The position numbers were made by a program, and so were the translations under genes. This document shows, piece after piece, positions 25,101 through 37,030 of a stretch of 64,000 nt of DNA (positions within the stretch are counted from its first letter, which is position 1; each line of letters opens with the position of its first letter). The DNA is from Lomentospora prolificans. Taxonomy: Eukaryota > Ascomycota > Sordariomycetes > Microascales > Microascaceae. Below the pieces are notes generated by a model, which saw only the letters and a program-made list of their open reading frames with translations, was not told the DNA's origin and did not search any database. The stretch covers positions 310,001 through 374,000 of the forward strand of contig JARFXM010000006.1 of NCBI GenBank assembly GCA_029532625.1, written 5' to 3'.

Positions 25101-26944
25101 TGTAAACAGTTCGGCAATGACGTAGAGGTTGGGGCGAACCGATCGTGCTTGATCGAGCATATATTCAGCGATGGTGATACCAGTCGAATGGCAATTATCG
25201 ATACGGAAACCGTGAAAATACTTGGCCAGCATTCTAGCGTACGAAGCCATATGATCCCAGAGCCAAGGGTTGTCGTCGTGGCTCTTCCCGTAGCGCAGCT
25301 TCACACAGTCTCCCCAGGAGAATACCTCTCGTTTTAGGTACGCCCGAGATTCAGGCCCAGCATTGTCGATGAGCGCGTTGGCGTCCCAAAGCCAGCCATT
25401 GTTGACCAAAGTAAGGTCTCTTTCCGTGAAGCCCTTGGACTTGGTATCCTCATTTTCCGGTAGCCTAGTAAAATACGATTCGGAAATGGGGCTCTCTGCG
25501 GTAATAGGTCCCAGGCGCGGCCCATGGCTCTCCAGACGGTCCCATTTGAGCCGATTGTAGAGATGATGTAGCATATCACTCACATCTCGGTCGTATTCTC
25601 GATAAAATTTCATGTTCACCTCGTCTAAAATGGGGAGAAGTCTCTCCTTGGCCGCCGTTTTGGTAGGGCCATGCTCCTCTTGGTACTTCCCTAGGAGACC
25701 TACGAGAATACCGGCACCATACTTGGGGTCTATGCTTCGGTGGAACCGTTCGCCTAGGTGTTCGGTGCCTCGAAGAGCGTGCTTGGCAAGCAAGTCGGCT
25801 TGGTCTTTCAGAGTTAGACTCTTGAGATTGTTGATGTCACCTCGCAACTCCTCGTCCGAGGGGAAAGAGTATTCTCCCCTCAACCAAGAGCTGACGGCCG
25901 CCTCCGCATCGCGATCCACGTCCATTGCGTAGTACTCCCAAAGCTTGATAGCCGCCACACCCTCATTTTTTATGGCATCCATGACTTTCAATAGGTCATC
26001 TTCGCTTTTGATGTCATACGGCACGCCAAGGTCTTTCATTGAGCCGCTAAGCTCCTTGATCTTGAGATCAAGTTCATTCGCGGAGAGAAGCCAAGGCGCT
26101 GTATTAAGATTGTAACCAGCCTCAGGGTGCTCACGCAGCCACGCGGTATTCGGTGAAGTATGATTCAGCACGATATCGGTGAGGGCGAGCATTCCGTAAT
26201 CTTTTTCCAGGCTTTCAATCATGGAGACCGCATCCTTTTCACCGTTGGGAAATGCGGATTTATCCCACCCTAGCTGGTCTTTTAGACTATAGGGTGAATC
26301 GGAGTCTCCGCGGGTTTGGAGAGGAGGGAAATGAACCATATTGTAGCCTCGCTCGCTGATGGAGCGCAGGTGGGGTTCCCAATCATCGGGGTATTTGCCC
26401 ATGGATTTGCTGAGAACGGTGAATATAGAGAGGGCATCGAGGGGGAGCCGCCGGCCGTCGAGGGTCAACTCAGGGGCGAAGACAATGTAGTATAAGTCCG
26501 ATTTTTTGACCTTTTGACCTGGACTCGCATCGTTGGACTCGACGGATTCGGAGATGGAGGGGAGCTCGGCGTACGTAATGTAGTAGGTATACGCGCCGGT
26601 TTGGTGAACTGGCACTGATACCTCGATTGTGCGATTGAAGTCCGGGTTCAACCTGAGAAGGTCAGTTTCACAGGGTGCTCCGCCATAAAAATGACATCCA
26701 AGACGTCTCCTTACTTGAATTCCCTAAACTTCTCTCTCTCAAACGGCTTATCTTTCTCGGGAATGTTTACCCATAAGCTGCCGTGGCGGCAAATGGGCGA
26801 CGTACCCTCAATGGAGAAACGGATGACAAGACCTTCGGATGTCTTGGGTTCTATGTAAACATACTGCCGGGGAACAGCAGGTGATCCGTCATCATTGAGA
26901 TGGAGGACATAGACCTCGTTGGAGGTCACTGTCCGCGGACCCAT
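22132..26944 (-). CDS. GDB1: Glycogen debranching enzyme
   Basis: Exons 26944-26715, 26652-22290, 22233-22132 give 1564 residues (yeast Gdb1 is about 1536). This bifunctional cytosolic enzyme moves maltotriosyl units (4-alpha-glucanotransferase) and then hydrolyses the remaining alpha-1,6 glucose. The N-terminal half is the GH13-like transferase: NMVHFPPLQTRGDSDSPYS, ALTDIVLNHTS, and HGFRIDNCHSTGI with the nucleophile Asp. The C-terminal half is the GH133 glucosidase: DWARCWGRDVFISLRGLFL, then FGGSQYNCGTWMDKMG and GTPRDGAAVEITGLLY. The last exon was found by splicing (GTAAGT..CTAG, 56 bases) and supplies the conserved tail CPTQAWSAGCLIDLY; without it the protein would end in unrelated VSFPGLFR. 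It lies head-to-tail with the glycerol-3-phosphate dehydrogenase gene on the same strand. Confidence 0.97.
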
Positions 26945-29270
26945 GCTGGCAGGTAGGCAGGGATGGCCCTATGGGACTAAACGGCTCGTTAGACCTTGCG
27001 GCAGCAGAGTAGAACCCAATGGGTTTTGAGCTGCACTGACAAACGTGAGAACTGAGGGAAGACGAAACCAGACACCGTATACAGAGCTGACGTCTAACGA
27101 AAGCGCAGGTGACAGACGCACCGAGCTGTCCAGATGGAAAATCGGCGGGGTATACTGATGGTGAGGGGCAATCGAGAGCAAAAATGAGCTCTATGGTTAC
27201 AGCAGGAGGTGGGGGGGGGGCCGGCGACGAGGAAAAAAGGGAAGAAGCAAAGAAGAGGATGAGGGAACGGAGAAAAGAAAATTGAAGGCAGACGATGGGA
27301 GAATCTAACACAAGAATGACTGATGAAGCCCAAGGCGAGTGGGGATTGCGACACAGCAAAAGTTGAGGAAGGATACTGTCCTGTGTGGGCATCACAAACT
27401 GCAATCAATCTGACCTACAGGCATGCACGCACGAGGAACCGGTGAAGCAATGACCACTCGGAGTTGCCATTCATTCTCCTCATTACTAGACGAGCTTTTC
27501 CGCATGGGACGCGAGACCTGCCAAGCAGGCGTAGCAAAAGAGTACCTCTGTGAGGAGCCGCTGACGGGATTGAACTGTTGCCATGCGGAGCATGATGCTG
27601 TGGTTATGACATCGATACCTGCAGGCGAGTACTAGCGATATCTGAACCAGAGCTGGGCGCCAGCGTAGCCTGGTACAAGCTTGGCCGAGGGATGGAAGTA
27701 TCATGACAGTGGAGGGACCTGCTGATGTACCCTCCGGGAAGTATCCGCTCGTAGAATCAACGGCCTAGAATACCTTCTCGGGGCTTCATGCGGGAAGGTG
27801 GAGGTACATTTGAAAACGCCCTCTGATCAATGGGTTGATCAATTCGATCCATGCTGGATTCTAGCTGGCGTCATCCTGCTGGTGGCTGGCCCACTGAGCA
27901 AGGGTGCCTAATACTCGGCAAGCTCGAGCCCGTTGCCCGTGTGCCTGGCCTGAGCTCTCCAGTTCCATCGATTGATGTGGACCTGGATATGTACGTCATC
28001 GAAGCCATGAGCTTCACTGCCAAAGCTCCTAAGATTCATGCCGCCCGGCATTAAGCCCATCGTGTCTCAACGTTTGGTTGAACGCAGTCGGGATTTGCTA
28101 ACAATTCCTGGAATGGAACTACCAAAGATCCAGGCCTGTGCACGCCAGAGAAAATCCTGATTTTCCTCATTCACGTTAACCCCGGAGCCCGCTGGTTCCA
28201 ACCTGTTAGCTCCGCCAGCTCAAATACCTGATTGACCGGACCAGAGCACAGGTACGCGAACCACGCTATTCCTCCAACCCCTTACTAGGCTTCCCCGTCA
28301 CATGCGCCGTTGCATTTTTCCTTTCATCAACGGAGTCCGCCAGTTGTTAGTTAAGAAGCTGTGTGTACAAGGGGGTGTGGAAGCCGCCAGCTGAAAAAAA
28401 AAAATCCACTTTATAGGTGCTGAGGTTGTTCTCGCACGGCATTCACAGGCCACCAAGGGGCCTGGCCATGCTCTCGCCAAACGCCCACTAGAACAGGCCA
28501 GCAAGCCAGCCAAGGAGCCAAGCCAAGCATACCCCTCCAAAGCTTGACTTGTTACGTCATCACGCGTCTTCAGCTCTTTATCAAGAAAGGTAAACATGAT
28601 GACTCGAGAGTTATTCGGCCTGCGATGGAATGTGTGGTTTCCAATTCTGTGTACCGAACTTCCAGAAAGGATCGGTCCCTGCCAACCCCCACTTGACTCC
28701 CACTTGACTCCCATGGGGCGCGAAGGTCTAGTGGCCGGTGGAGACAGAGAACTGTAATGATCAGATGACCTCGAACGGCCTCGATTTGAAGGAGGGAACC
28801 GCAAATGCAGCACTATACTAATCGTTTGGGCCCCCTATCACATGCTCGGCTATCTTGTTCAACTTCATCGTCCACCGGATTCTTGCCCTATCTCCAGATC
28901 GGAAACTACGAGAGGCGTAGCCAGGCTATAGGCAAATACCAAGCTGAAGGCTATTAGTAGATTAAGCGCTAATAGCTCTCATTAAGTTCTTAACATGATT
29001 TGTACTAGTACCCTCAATGCGGTGATGCTCACTCAACCAAATATTTATACGCCGTACCTCCTTAGCCCCCTTGTCTATAGATCCTCCCTCTAACCATACC
29101 TTTAATAGAGACCGTAGCCCACTCCAGCTTATGGTATCTTGTATCTTCCCAAAATAAGGTCGTATAAACATCGTCTGCAACGGAGGAAGAAAATCGAGCC
29201 GCGAAATCATCTTGCATGAGACTCAAAGAAAGACGCCGTCCGCCATATCGCTTATAATATCGCTTATCGT
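26945..29270. other. Intergenic, GDB1 promoter side
   Basis: About 2.3 kb. 27180-27300 carries a purine-rich stretch with a G10 run at about 27210-27219. 28455-28535 is rich in CCAGC/GCCAAG repeats. 28930-29240 is TA-rich with poor coding statistics; its open frame 28962-29210 (-) is not recognised and may be a degraded repeat. Confidence 0.45.
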
Positions 29271-30712
29271 TTAAGGTGAGACCAAGTTCGGTATATCATC
29301 AACAGTGCAGCGGCCTTCGAGTATTTCTGCGGAGTTTGTTAGTCTTTTTCCGCGAAAAATATTAGGGACTATCACATGGACGTACCGTAGACAGTCGTGA
29401 AAAGGGGGTACTCCTTCTCAAGGCCCTTAGCCTTGAGGAAGCTGTTCACTTCATGGGCAGTGCTGGTGCCCTGGAGGAGCTGACCGTTGAGCTCAGTCCG
29501 CTCGATCTCTTGCACCGGAACCCCACGCTCGACAGCGAGCTTGGCACACCTATAGTTGCGTCCACTGCTGCAACTGGTGACGAGGTCCGCCACGCCAGCA
29601 CTCTCCTCGGTAAACGTCTCGGCGACAATAGTCGCGCCAAAGAACTGTTTGCCAAACTTGATCATTTCGAGGAGGCCCACCCGAATGATTTCTGACTTGG
29701 CGTTATCTCCCCAGCCGCGACCGACCACGAACCCGGCAGCGAGGGCAACAATATTCTTAAGCGCACCACCAAGTGAAACGCCGGCGACGTCCGAAACCAT
29801 GCGGACGTGGAAGTAGGGTCGGTGGAAGAGATGCTTAAACGTCTCGTGGTCGAGGGGAGGATACTCCGGAGGTACGGCAGTTAGCTTGACCTTGGATTTG
29901 CGGCCCCTAACATCCCTATGCTCTAGGTCTATACCATTGGCGTTATTCTCATGGCCGCCGCTCGATGCGGGAGAACCCGATCTAGGCGTCGGCGCCTTGG
30001 ATGGGGCGCGAGACTGGTCCATAGGGGGGGGATCGTAGGCAATGGTAGTTCCACACCACTTTTCAGCGGCAATCTCACTTGCAATGTTCGCACCGCTAAG
30101 CGCACCGCAGTAGATGCCCAGACCTTCACCAATCCACTCTGAAAACAGCGCAATACCTTCGTCCGAGACGTTCACGCCCTTAATGCAGCTAATCCCACGG
30201 GCAAAAGGGAGGATCTTGCCGCTAAGAGTTTTGCAGGCATTGCCGATGAACTGATGGGGCAGATTGAAGACGAGAATACTGGAGCCGGAGGCGGCATCGG
30301 CGAGGGAAGGGTTGGCGATGAGGTTGTCGGGGAGGCGGATGTTTGGGAGATACTTCACGTTCTCATGGTACTTGTTGATGACGGCGGAGAGCTTCTGGGG
30401 TTGGTCGCCTACAGCCGGGTCGTAGTATTTGGAGTCTTTGCTGATGACCACTTCCTCTTCGTGTACCCACATGTGAACCTCGGGTTCGAAAAGGTGGGGA
30501 TGGGCTTTGGTGTTCTCGGCAACGATCTTGGAAATCGTCGAGCCCCTGTGTAAAGACGCAGCGTTAGACCTCTAGAAACTTCCTCCTGTAGGCCATGCAA
30601 TATGATCAAGGACGGGAGCATAAACAAAACCTTACCAGTTACCAGACCCCACCACAGTCACCTTGTGCCTCTTCTCGTACTGCACCGTGGGCGCCAAGAG
30701 ATCTCCCGCCAT
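29271..30712 (-). CDS. GPD1: Glycerol-3-phosphate dehydrogenase (NAD+)
   Basis: Exons 30712-30636, 30545-29386, 29326-29271 give 430 residues. The enzyme reduces dihydroxyacetone phosphate to glycerol-3-phosphate with NADH; in fungi it feeds glycerol synthesis under osmotic stress and lipid synthesis. Visible features: the Rossmann motif VTVVGSGNWGSTISK (GxGxxG-type, split by intron 1), HMWVHEEEV, the substrate/NAD region LPHQFIGNACKTL and ARGISCIKGV, GALSGANIASE, and the catalytic segment GGALKNIVALAAGFVVGRGWGDN with Lys in LKN. The last 18 codons come from a small exon ending DDIPNLVSP. An insertion of about 50 Pro/Ser/Lys-rich residues (about 197-247), between TTIAYDPP and VPPEYPPLDH, is longer than in yeast. 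No peroxisomal tripeptide is present at the C-terminus. Confidence 0.96.
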
Positions 30713-32439
30713 TATAGAAGGTTTTCTGGTACTAAATAAACGACAAGTGGGTATAGAGGGTCGACTAAGAGTTCTAAAGAAAGAGAGACGACTAGCGACG
30801 AGCATAGAAGATGAGAAGAAGGGAAATGGAGAGCGGAAAGGGGAAGAGAAAATGTGGCGACGGGAACGAATCCAAGATATACAAATTCCAGCGGGGGCGC
30901 CTGGGATTTACTGCTTAAATGGTGTGAACGGACTGGGCAGGGTGCAGTTAGTGGTGTCGTAGCTTCTGCGTCTTTCCTTTGCACCGCTCGTGGCACCCGT
31001 TTTCTCACAGGCCGAAGGAAGCTGCTACTGATTATTTGCACCCTCGGCTGGCTTCGGACCTAGATCTAGTCCTGATTAGGTAGTTGAACCCGTGGGTCGT
31101 AGGCACCTGATAACCGAGCTGGTTCGGCTCATGAGCAATCTAAGGACAGTTCGCGTAGACAATACAAGTATTGAGGCAATCCATTGAGTATTCTCTCCTA
31201 TCAGAGCAGGATTTAATGAGGAATAATGCTAAGAGAATTTAGTCCGCAACGACCAGGTTACTGAAATCCGGGCTTGACCGCCTTCTTCAACCATTGTGCT
31301 GCGGATCTAAAGCCAGCAGGGTAACCAGGCGTGTTTATTCCACATCTGCACCGTGTTAATTCCCTTTCTTGCCCCGCCGAGGAAGCAATGACGCAGAGAA
31401 GCCAATCATTGGCGAATGGCTGGCATGGGGCTCAACAAGAGATCTCCTCCAGGGGTTGATCTGTTGGCTCGTAACAGGCCAACCCATTAAGGTATTGTAT
31501 CTCTGTCTATAAAGTCCACTATACACTATTTCTCTATTAAATTGGAGATATTCCATCACCTCAGCTGCAATGACTGTTGTTAGTCGGTGTTGATTTCACT
31601 AAGCCAACATATTAAACCGTAGAGGAGGTCCACTTGGGGATGCTGCACTTTCACTGGCCAGGCATGCCTCATCATTTGCATCCTTGAGGTAAAGGTACTG
31701 CGAGGAGCGGAGAGATGGTCAAAGTGTTGGGTCGGGATCCTCCGGCGGTAGCAACTTTGAGGATAATTGAGCACGCTGTCTCTCCTGGTGTGCACTTTCT
31801 GGCGTAGATTTCAAACACAGGCGCATATGCCTGCCCATGTGAGCCTTTTCTTTTTTTTTTTTTTCTTGTGTCCTTCTTCTCTTTTCCGGGTCTCAACGAT
31901 AGCGTATCTAGCTGGTCCTTCCAGACACATCATTTCGGGCCATGACAGGTGCCCAGCTCTGCTGGACTTCAGGGTTCATCCGCCTCGGCCGGCAACGCCG
32001 ACGTCCGAGGTGCATCCGCCACCATTACCACCCCTCCATCCTCCATTAATGGCCTTGCTCGCCGAGGATTGTCGGCCACGGCGACCGCCTGCATTCGCTG
32101 AACATCCGTCGAATAACACGAATTCGAAGCCATGTGCTTTGATACTATTTTGGGAGGTTAACCCATCAAGGTATAGCCGTGGCCGGGGAATATTTTTAAG
32201 CTTCCCACTATTGGAGCCGACTCTCATCATCTTCACATGTGAAAAGTGGAATCCATGGCTGTTGGTCGAGCAAAACATTGTTCTCTAATAATACATTTGA
32301 GAACAATCCGTTTCGGTGTCGGTATCCGGAAAGAAAGTACAACCTTGGATTTATACAGATAAAATACATATGCTCGGTAGGCTATGATCTATTCTGAATC
32401 CCGAATTCCAATTCATCGCTTCATTCAGGAAAGCTACTT
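30713..32439. other. Intergenic, GPD1 promoter side
   Basis: About 1.7 kb with no supported gene. 30750-30880 is a strongly purine-rich plus strand (GAGAAG/GGGAA), i.e. a CT-rich GPD1 upstream region on the coding strand. A T18-type tract lies near 31847-31866. Confidence 0.45.
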
Positions 32440-33603
32440 TCAACACAGTGTATCGTCTCTCGCCGGCAGACGTATCCGTCCTTCCTTTTGACGCAAGCCC
32501 CACCACGCCCGCTCCTCATCTCTCTCCAGCGTCCTCTCACCATCCCCGAAGAGGGGCTTGAGAATCCAGTCATAGCTCATCCATACGCAGCCAAATAGCC
32601 CCGTCGTATACGCGGCATACCAAGAAGGAACTTTACCCTTGTCGTTCCCGAGCATTGAACCCAGACTGAAAGTGAGCACGATAGCAGGGCCCCACAAGAC
32701 GCTCATGAAGAATTTACCCAGTTGCTGGCGGCGAGTTGTGACCGTGTAGGAATGCAGCGCAGCTAGGTAGGCCTGATACTCATCAGGAAGCTCGTGCTCG
32801 GCGGCACCCGTGCGGATAAGATTGAGATAGCGTAAGCTGGGCTCGGCATAGTCGGGATCCGGGCGCTGACGGCCGTACTTCGTGAGCCACCACAGCCAGC
32901 CCCTTTTCTTATCATCGTCGTCGCCGTCACGAATGTCATTGTCGAAAGTCCTCTGTGTCGTCTCATCGCCAGGCTTCTTGGGCAAATCGGGAAGGATTGG
33001 CATGCATAGTGTGTGTGCGAGGAACGGCTTGGGAACCACACCACCGGGGTTCTCCGGCACCTGCATGCGTGGCGGGATGGCAAGGCAAGGGACCACAATT
33101 TCTTGATAGCCCGAGCCGCCGCCTTCGGTCGCGATGATCCTGGCGTAATCCTCCTTTGTGACTTCGTAGACAACGCCAACCAGGCCCTTCTCCCACTTTG
33201 GGGGTGCATCAGGATCCTCGACCGGTGGGGGGATGACGGGTGCGGGGTTCATCGGATCGGGAAGCGGATCCTTAGGGATCTCACGCGGCGCGGTGTTGGC
33301 AAAACAGGGCTCGACATACGGTAGGCCTGGAATGCTGAAGGTGAGACGGAGTGAAGGACAAGTAACGTTGAGTTGGCTCAAGGGCGAGATTTTGCGCCTG
33401 CCGAGGAACGTCTCAGCGCAGAGGTTCGAGCCGTACGCGAGATAGAGAACGGTATCCGGCTCGTTGACAACTGAGCCGTGAGCGGGACTTTGCTCGAGTC
33501 GTGAGAACGCGGTGCGGGGTATCGCGGAGAACGAAGGAGTGTCGGCTCCGCTGGGAACAGGCAGGAGAGCGTGCTCCGCTTCAGCTTTGGCTTCTGAAGC
33601 CAT
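32440..33603 (-). CDS. Gamma-glutamylcyclotransferase-like membrane protein
   Basis: Single exon, 387 residues. The GGCT-fold signature is TVLYLAYGSNLCAETFLGRRKI (about residues 51-72), with the YGSNL loop that binds the gamma-glutamyl group. A later ATEGGGSGYQEIVV segment is where the family places its catalytic glutamate. Unlike small soluble GGCTs (about 190 residues), it has a long acidic insertion (DNDIRDGDDDDKKRGW) and two C-terminal hydrophobic stretches (FFMSVLWGPAIVLTFSLGSM and YAAYTTGLFGCVWMSYDW), so it is probably membrane-anchored. The family releases 5-oxoproline from gamma-glutamyl peptides such as glutathione products; activity here is inferred. It is not next to an epipolythiodioxopiperazine cluster, so a GliK-like role is not supported. 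Confidence 0.85.
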   Translation of the reverse strand: MASEAKAEAEHALLPVPSGADTPSFSAIPRTAFSRLEQSPAHGSVVNEPDTVLYLAYGSNLCAETFLGRRKISPLSQLNVTCPSLRLTFSIPGLPYVEPCFANTAPREIPKDPLPDPMNPAPVIPPPVEDPDAPPKWEKGLVGVVYEVTKEDYARIIATEGGGSGYQEIVVPCLAIPPRMQVPENPGGVVPKPFLAHTLCMPILPDLPKKPGDETTQRTFDNDIRDGDDDDKKRGWLWWLTKYGRQRPDPDYAEPSLRYLNLIRTGAAEHELPDEYQAYLAALHSYTVTTRRQQLGKFFMSVLWGPAIVLTFSLGSMLGNDKGKVPSWYAAYTTGLFGCVWMSYDWILKPLFGDGERTLERDEERAWWGLRQKEGRIRLPARDDTLC

Positions 33604-33989
33604 CGTGGTGGCTTTGGGGTATGGCGGGGAGAAGAGTCGTGACGACCTTGAAGGGTTGAGAAATGTTCAGTAATATTATCACTAGAGCAGATTGATTAGA
33701 AAATAGGTGCATGAGCTTGCCGGGCCGAGCTTTAATAGAGTTTTTAGGCTACCATTGTCAGGGGTCCTACAGTAATCGCCGACAGCACTAGCGGTCGGAC
33801 TTTTCCTCCGCTCTCTCCGCTCCACGCAAGGACTTCCGGCTGACCTCTCGCCCGGTACCTTGTTCCTTGATGGAATTCCGCCCATGTGATTAGAAATCAA
33901 AGAAATAGAAACCACCACATATGCCTTCCAGGCCACCAAAGCGTCGATCCTTCACTTCCTATTAGTTCCCTTGTACCTTCGTATCATCC

Positions 33990-36206
33990 TCAGACTTGCT
34001 CTGTGTCTGCATCCTTGTTCCTGGGAGGCGGTACTAGTTGGAAGTCTCCTCGTAGCTCAGCGCGGAGCGTTTTACTCAAAGAGAGTGCCTGCGCAAGCTT
34101 GATTGTTTCATGACTACTGCTTTTAATATTGGAGTGCGCATCGAGTATGTCCCTAAATCGATCGCAACGGTCCGAAGCTTCCGCACATGCCGTAACAAAG
34201 GCTCGCCGTCTGACACTCATGTTCTGGACTCGCTCAGCCATCTCGTTTTGATGTAACGCTGCAACTTGATCAATAAAAGCCTCCGCTTTCAACCGATGCT
34301 CATCCACTAGATAATCAAGGACCTCTTCCTTTGACTTGACGAAGACATTTGATTGCTAGGACGTACGTTAGCTACTTCATTGTGGTTAACAGTCCGTGCC
34401 AGAGATTACCTGAGCAATGGAGCAAAACAAATCTTGAAGCATATGGCCTGTAGTACCTTGCCCCCGTGGGTAGTTAGCGACGGTCTCTACGGTGCCGTCT
34501 CCTCCGCTTTCATTCCCCTCAAACGAACAACGCTGCACCGCCATCTGCTGTTTGGTGGGGAGATGCTGACGCAGGGTCGCTTCTGCCTGGGTCATCGAAA
34601 GCGGTTGTCGCTGTTGTGTCAGACGGGCTGGTGGCTGATATGCTCTGCCTCTGGCGCCAGCCGATTTAGGTGCTTCATTTGGCCCGTCCCAAGCATAGTC
34701 TTGCTGTGCACGTATTCCCTCTTCATCAGTTGGCGCGCTCGTAGCCTGGTCCTCCTTCAGACAGCCCACTCTCATCTCATGACCCCTCCCCGCCGCATTT
34801 CCCTGGGCTGTGAGGCCCCGACGCTTGACTTTGGGGATAGGCATTACATTTCTTTGTCGGTCAACTACCGGCGATGCGAGGCTAGACGACTCATGATCAT
34901 CTGCGACGACTATAATGTCAATCTCGTCCGTTATTATCTGCTCAGCTGCCCTATTACTCTTCAGGGCAATTTGCTCCGTTATTTCTATGTTGGATGGACT
35001 GCCAGCTTCACTGACCCAAGTTCGAGTATTACCTGCCTGTCGTACTTCATCAGGCTCGTCAAGTTGCACGGTGTTTTCAACAGCTAGATCTGTGTTGGGG
35101 CTCGCCTTGCGCTCAGCTTCATTGTCACGCTTCGAAAGGATTGCTATTTTGTCCGATATACGACACTTTGGTGGTGTTGTGCCTTCACCCGAATTACGCG
35201 CACGTTTTTTAAGAGCTGACTGGGCGTTAGCCGGCTGCTGATCGGTTTCTCGTTTATTAATTTGCGAGAGGGAAGGAGTCTGCAGGGGGCCATGGGGCCC
35301 AAACCGAACAATAGGCGAGGCTTTCCTGCCTTTTTCTTTCACACTATCCGCTGGACGAAGGCGGCGATTCTTCGAAGGTGCCATGCTAGTGCTTAGATTA
35401 CGCTCACAATATGGCGCGCCGGCCCCCGTAGAAACTGTTGTGTCTGCGGTTGATGTTCCATTCAACTCCTTTGTGCCACCGTCTATTGGGCTAGGTAGCT
35501 CAGCCGACTCGATTGGCTCAGTCTTGATGGCTGCGCGAGACAATTTGCCGCCAATTAATGGCTCCGTCCATTCGAGACCGCTTGCATCACTGAGGCCTGA
35601 TAACATTCGCGCCAGTAAATCTCTTTTGCTCGAGGTTCTTCTGCTACTCGATAGCTTCCGGACCTGAGCTCCAGTGGTTTTCGGTGCGGAAATGGGTCTA
35701 TTCGTTGAGATGGGTCTTGGAGACCTTCTGGTGTTATTACTTTCCTTTTTTTTAGAGGTGGGTCTGATGGCTGATGTGCTGGGCTTTTCAGTCATGGAGG
35801 ATACTCGGACTGGTGAGAGGCAATCACCTAGACCGTGCGCCCTGCGATTAGGAAACGCGGGTACGAGGCAGGTAGTGTGCTTGTCATTGTGAGAAAAGGC
35901 CGCCGCGGCCTTTGTGAATTGGGCATTTTCCGGCTTGAACGCCTCGTTGATCGAATTGAGCATGCTTGCGAAATGGCTTGCGGGACTGTCCTGGCTAACG
36001 CCCTGTTGTTGGGTCGATGGCGATTCAGTTGGAATGGTCCCGAACCTACTAGGCCCCGGCGTTTTGAACGGCGTTCTGCTATGGAGGCCTGTACTTGGTG
36101 ACGAGGCTGAGGCCATGTCCGCAGCACCGCTACCATCACCGTTGATGAAAGAATCAAAATCGATTTCCATGATTTCGGTTGAGTCTCTAAATGGCTCGGA
36201 ATTCAT
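33990..36206 (-). CDS. Hypothetical protein, disordered with C-terminal helical domain
   Basis: Exons 36206-34410 and 34355-33990 (donor GTAATC, acceptor CTAG) give 720 residues; both exon lengths are multiples of three and the join reads IAQ-QSNVFVKSKEEVLDYL. I do not recognise a family. The first ~580 residues are low-complexity and Ser/Thr/Pro/Lys-rich with many S/T-P and basic clusters (TSKKKESNNTRRSPRP, KLSSSRRTSSKR), suggesting a phosphorylated nuclear protein. The last ~130 residues are charged and helical (VDEHRLKAEAFIDQVAALHQ, MAERVQNMSVRRRAFVTACA) and are probably the conserved part. An unspliced 5' extension cannot be excluded because CTTCAG precedes the ATG. It is divergent from PAM17 across 824 bases. 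Confidence 0.75.
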
Positions 36207-37030
36207 CTGAAGGTTGAACGTGTGGTTATAAACCGAATACTAGTGGATGGGCGTATCCCAGTCTTCTTGACTTACAGCAGCTGAAGGGCTATCGATTCCA
36301 ACGCCGTACTTTAAAGGAGGTCTCCGTTCGGAATCTCTGGATGGATTAGAGGGTGAGCATTTGCTGTCCGCCATCCTGAAAAACAAAATGAAATTGGCCC
36401 AGTAAGTCGATGAAGTCGAAGGCAGTTATGAAGACTACTCTTCCGAAGAGGATTACAATCCGGCAGGGAACTCGTAGTGCGTGTCAAACTCTCAAAGGGA
36501 TGGAAGGTAAAGGAATTTACGAAGAACCCTTTTCCGCCTCTTTCCACCCATCATCAATTCTTTTTGCCGTAAAGTGGGAAGTCAAGACCTTGATGGGGAA
36601 GGCAATACCCTGCAAGCCCATTGCTCCTTCCATGATGTAGTAAGTGATAGAAAAGTCATCGTTTCTACCTGCGACCAAACAATTTCGACTCAAATAAATA
36701 ATTAAGGGAGCTTAAAAAATCGAATAAATAGTTTTAATAGGCCTAAAATGGCCGAACACGGCCACCTCAAGCGTCTTGTCCGACGATCTTTATCGTCTAA
36801 TCCTCTTGCTCGACACGCGAGGTCGAGATGGATGTCGCGTGCATGACATGTGCACGGACCACGTATGCATTTAGAAGGATTACCGCATTAACCAATCAAA
36901 ACCACCATAGCTCACAAGTTCGATGCCTTTATTTTCAGCCTGACCTCACAATTCCTGACATCACGTCGAGCTCCCAACAAGGCACGAGTATAGCCAATTC
37001 GCATCACACCTCCAATTGAAGACGACAACC
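36207..37030. other. Bidirectional promoter region
   Basis: 824 bases between two divergent genes; AT-rich near 36690-36740. No coding sequence supported. Confidence 0.5.

Noticed and set aside
28298..28813. 171-residue minus-strand frame
   Set aside because: Low-complexity composition over GCCAGC-rich DNA, no recognisable domain and no splice partners.
31767..32288. 173-residue plus-strand frame
   Set aside because: Contains a homopolymer Phe run from a poly-T tract and no conserved features.
34353..35087. 244-residue plus-strand frame
   Set aside because: Antisense to the 720-residue protein gene, whose codon pattern and splice join are coherent.
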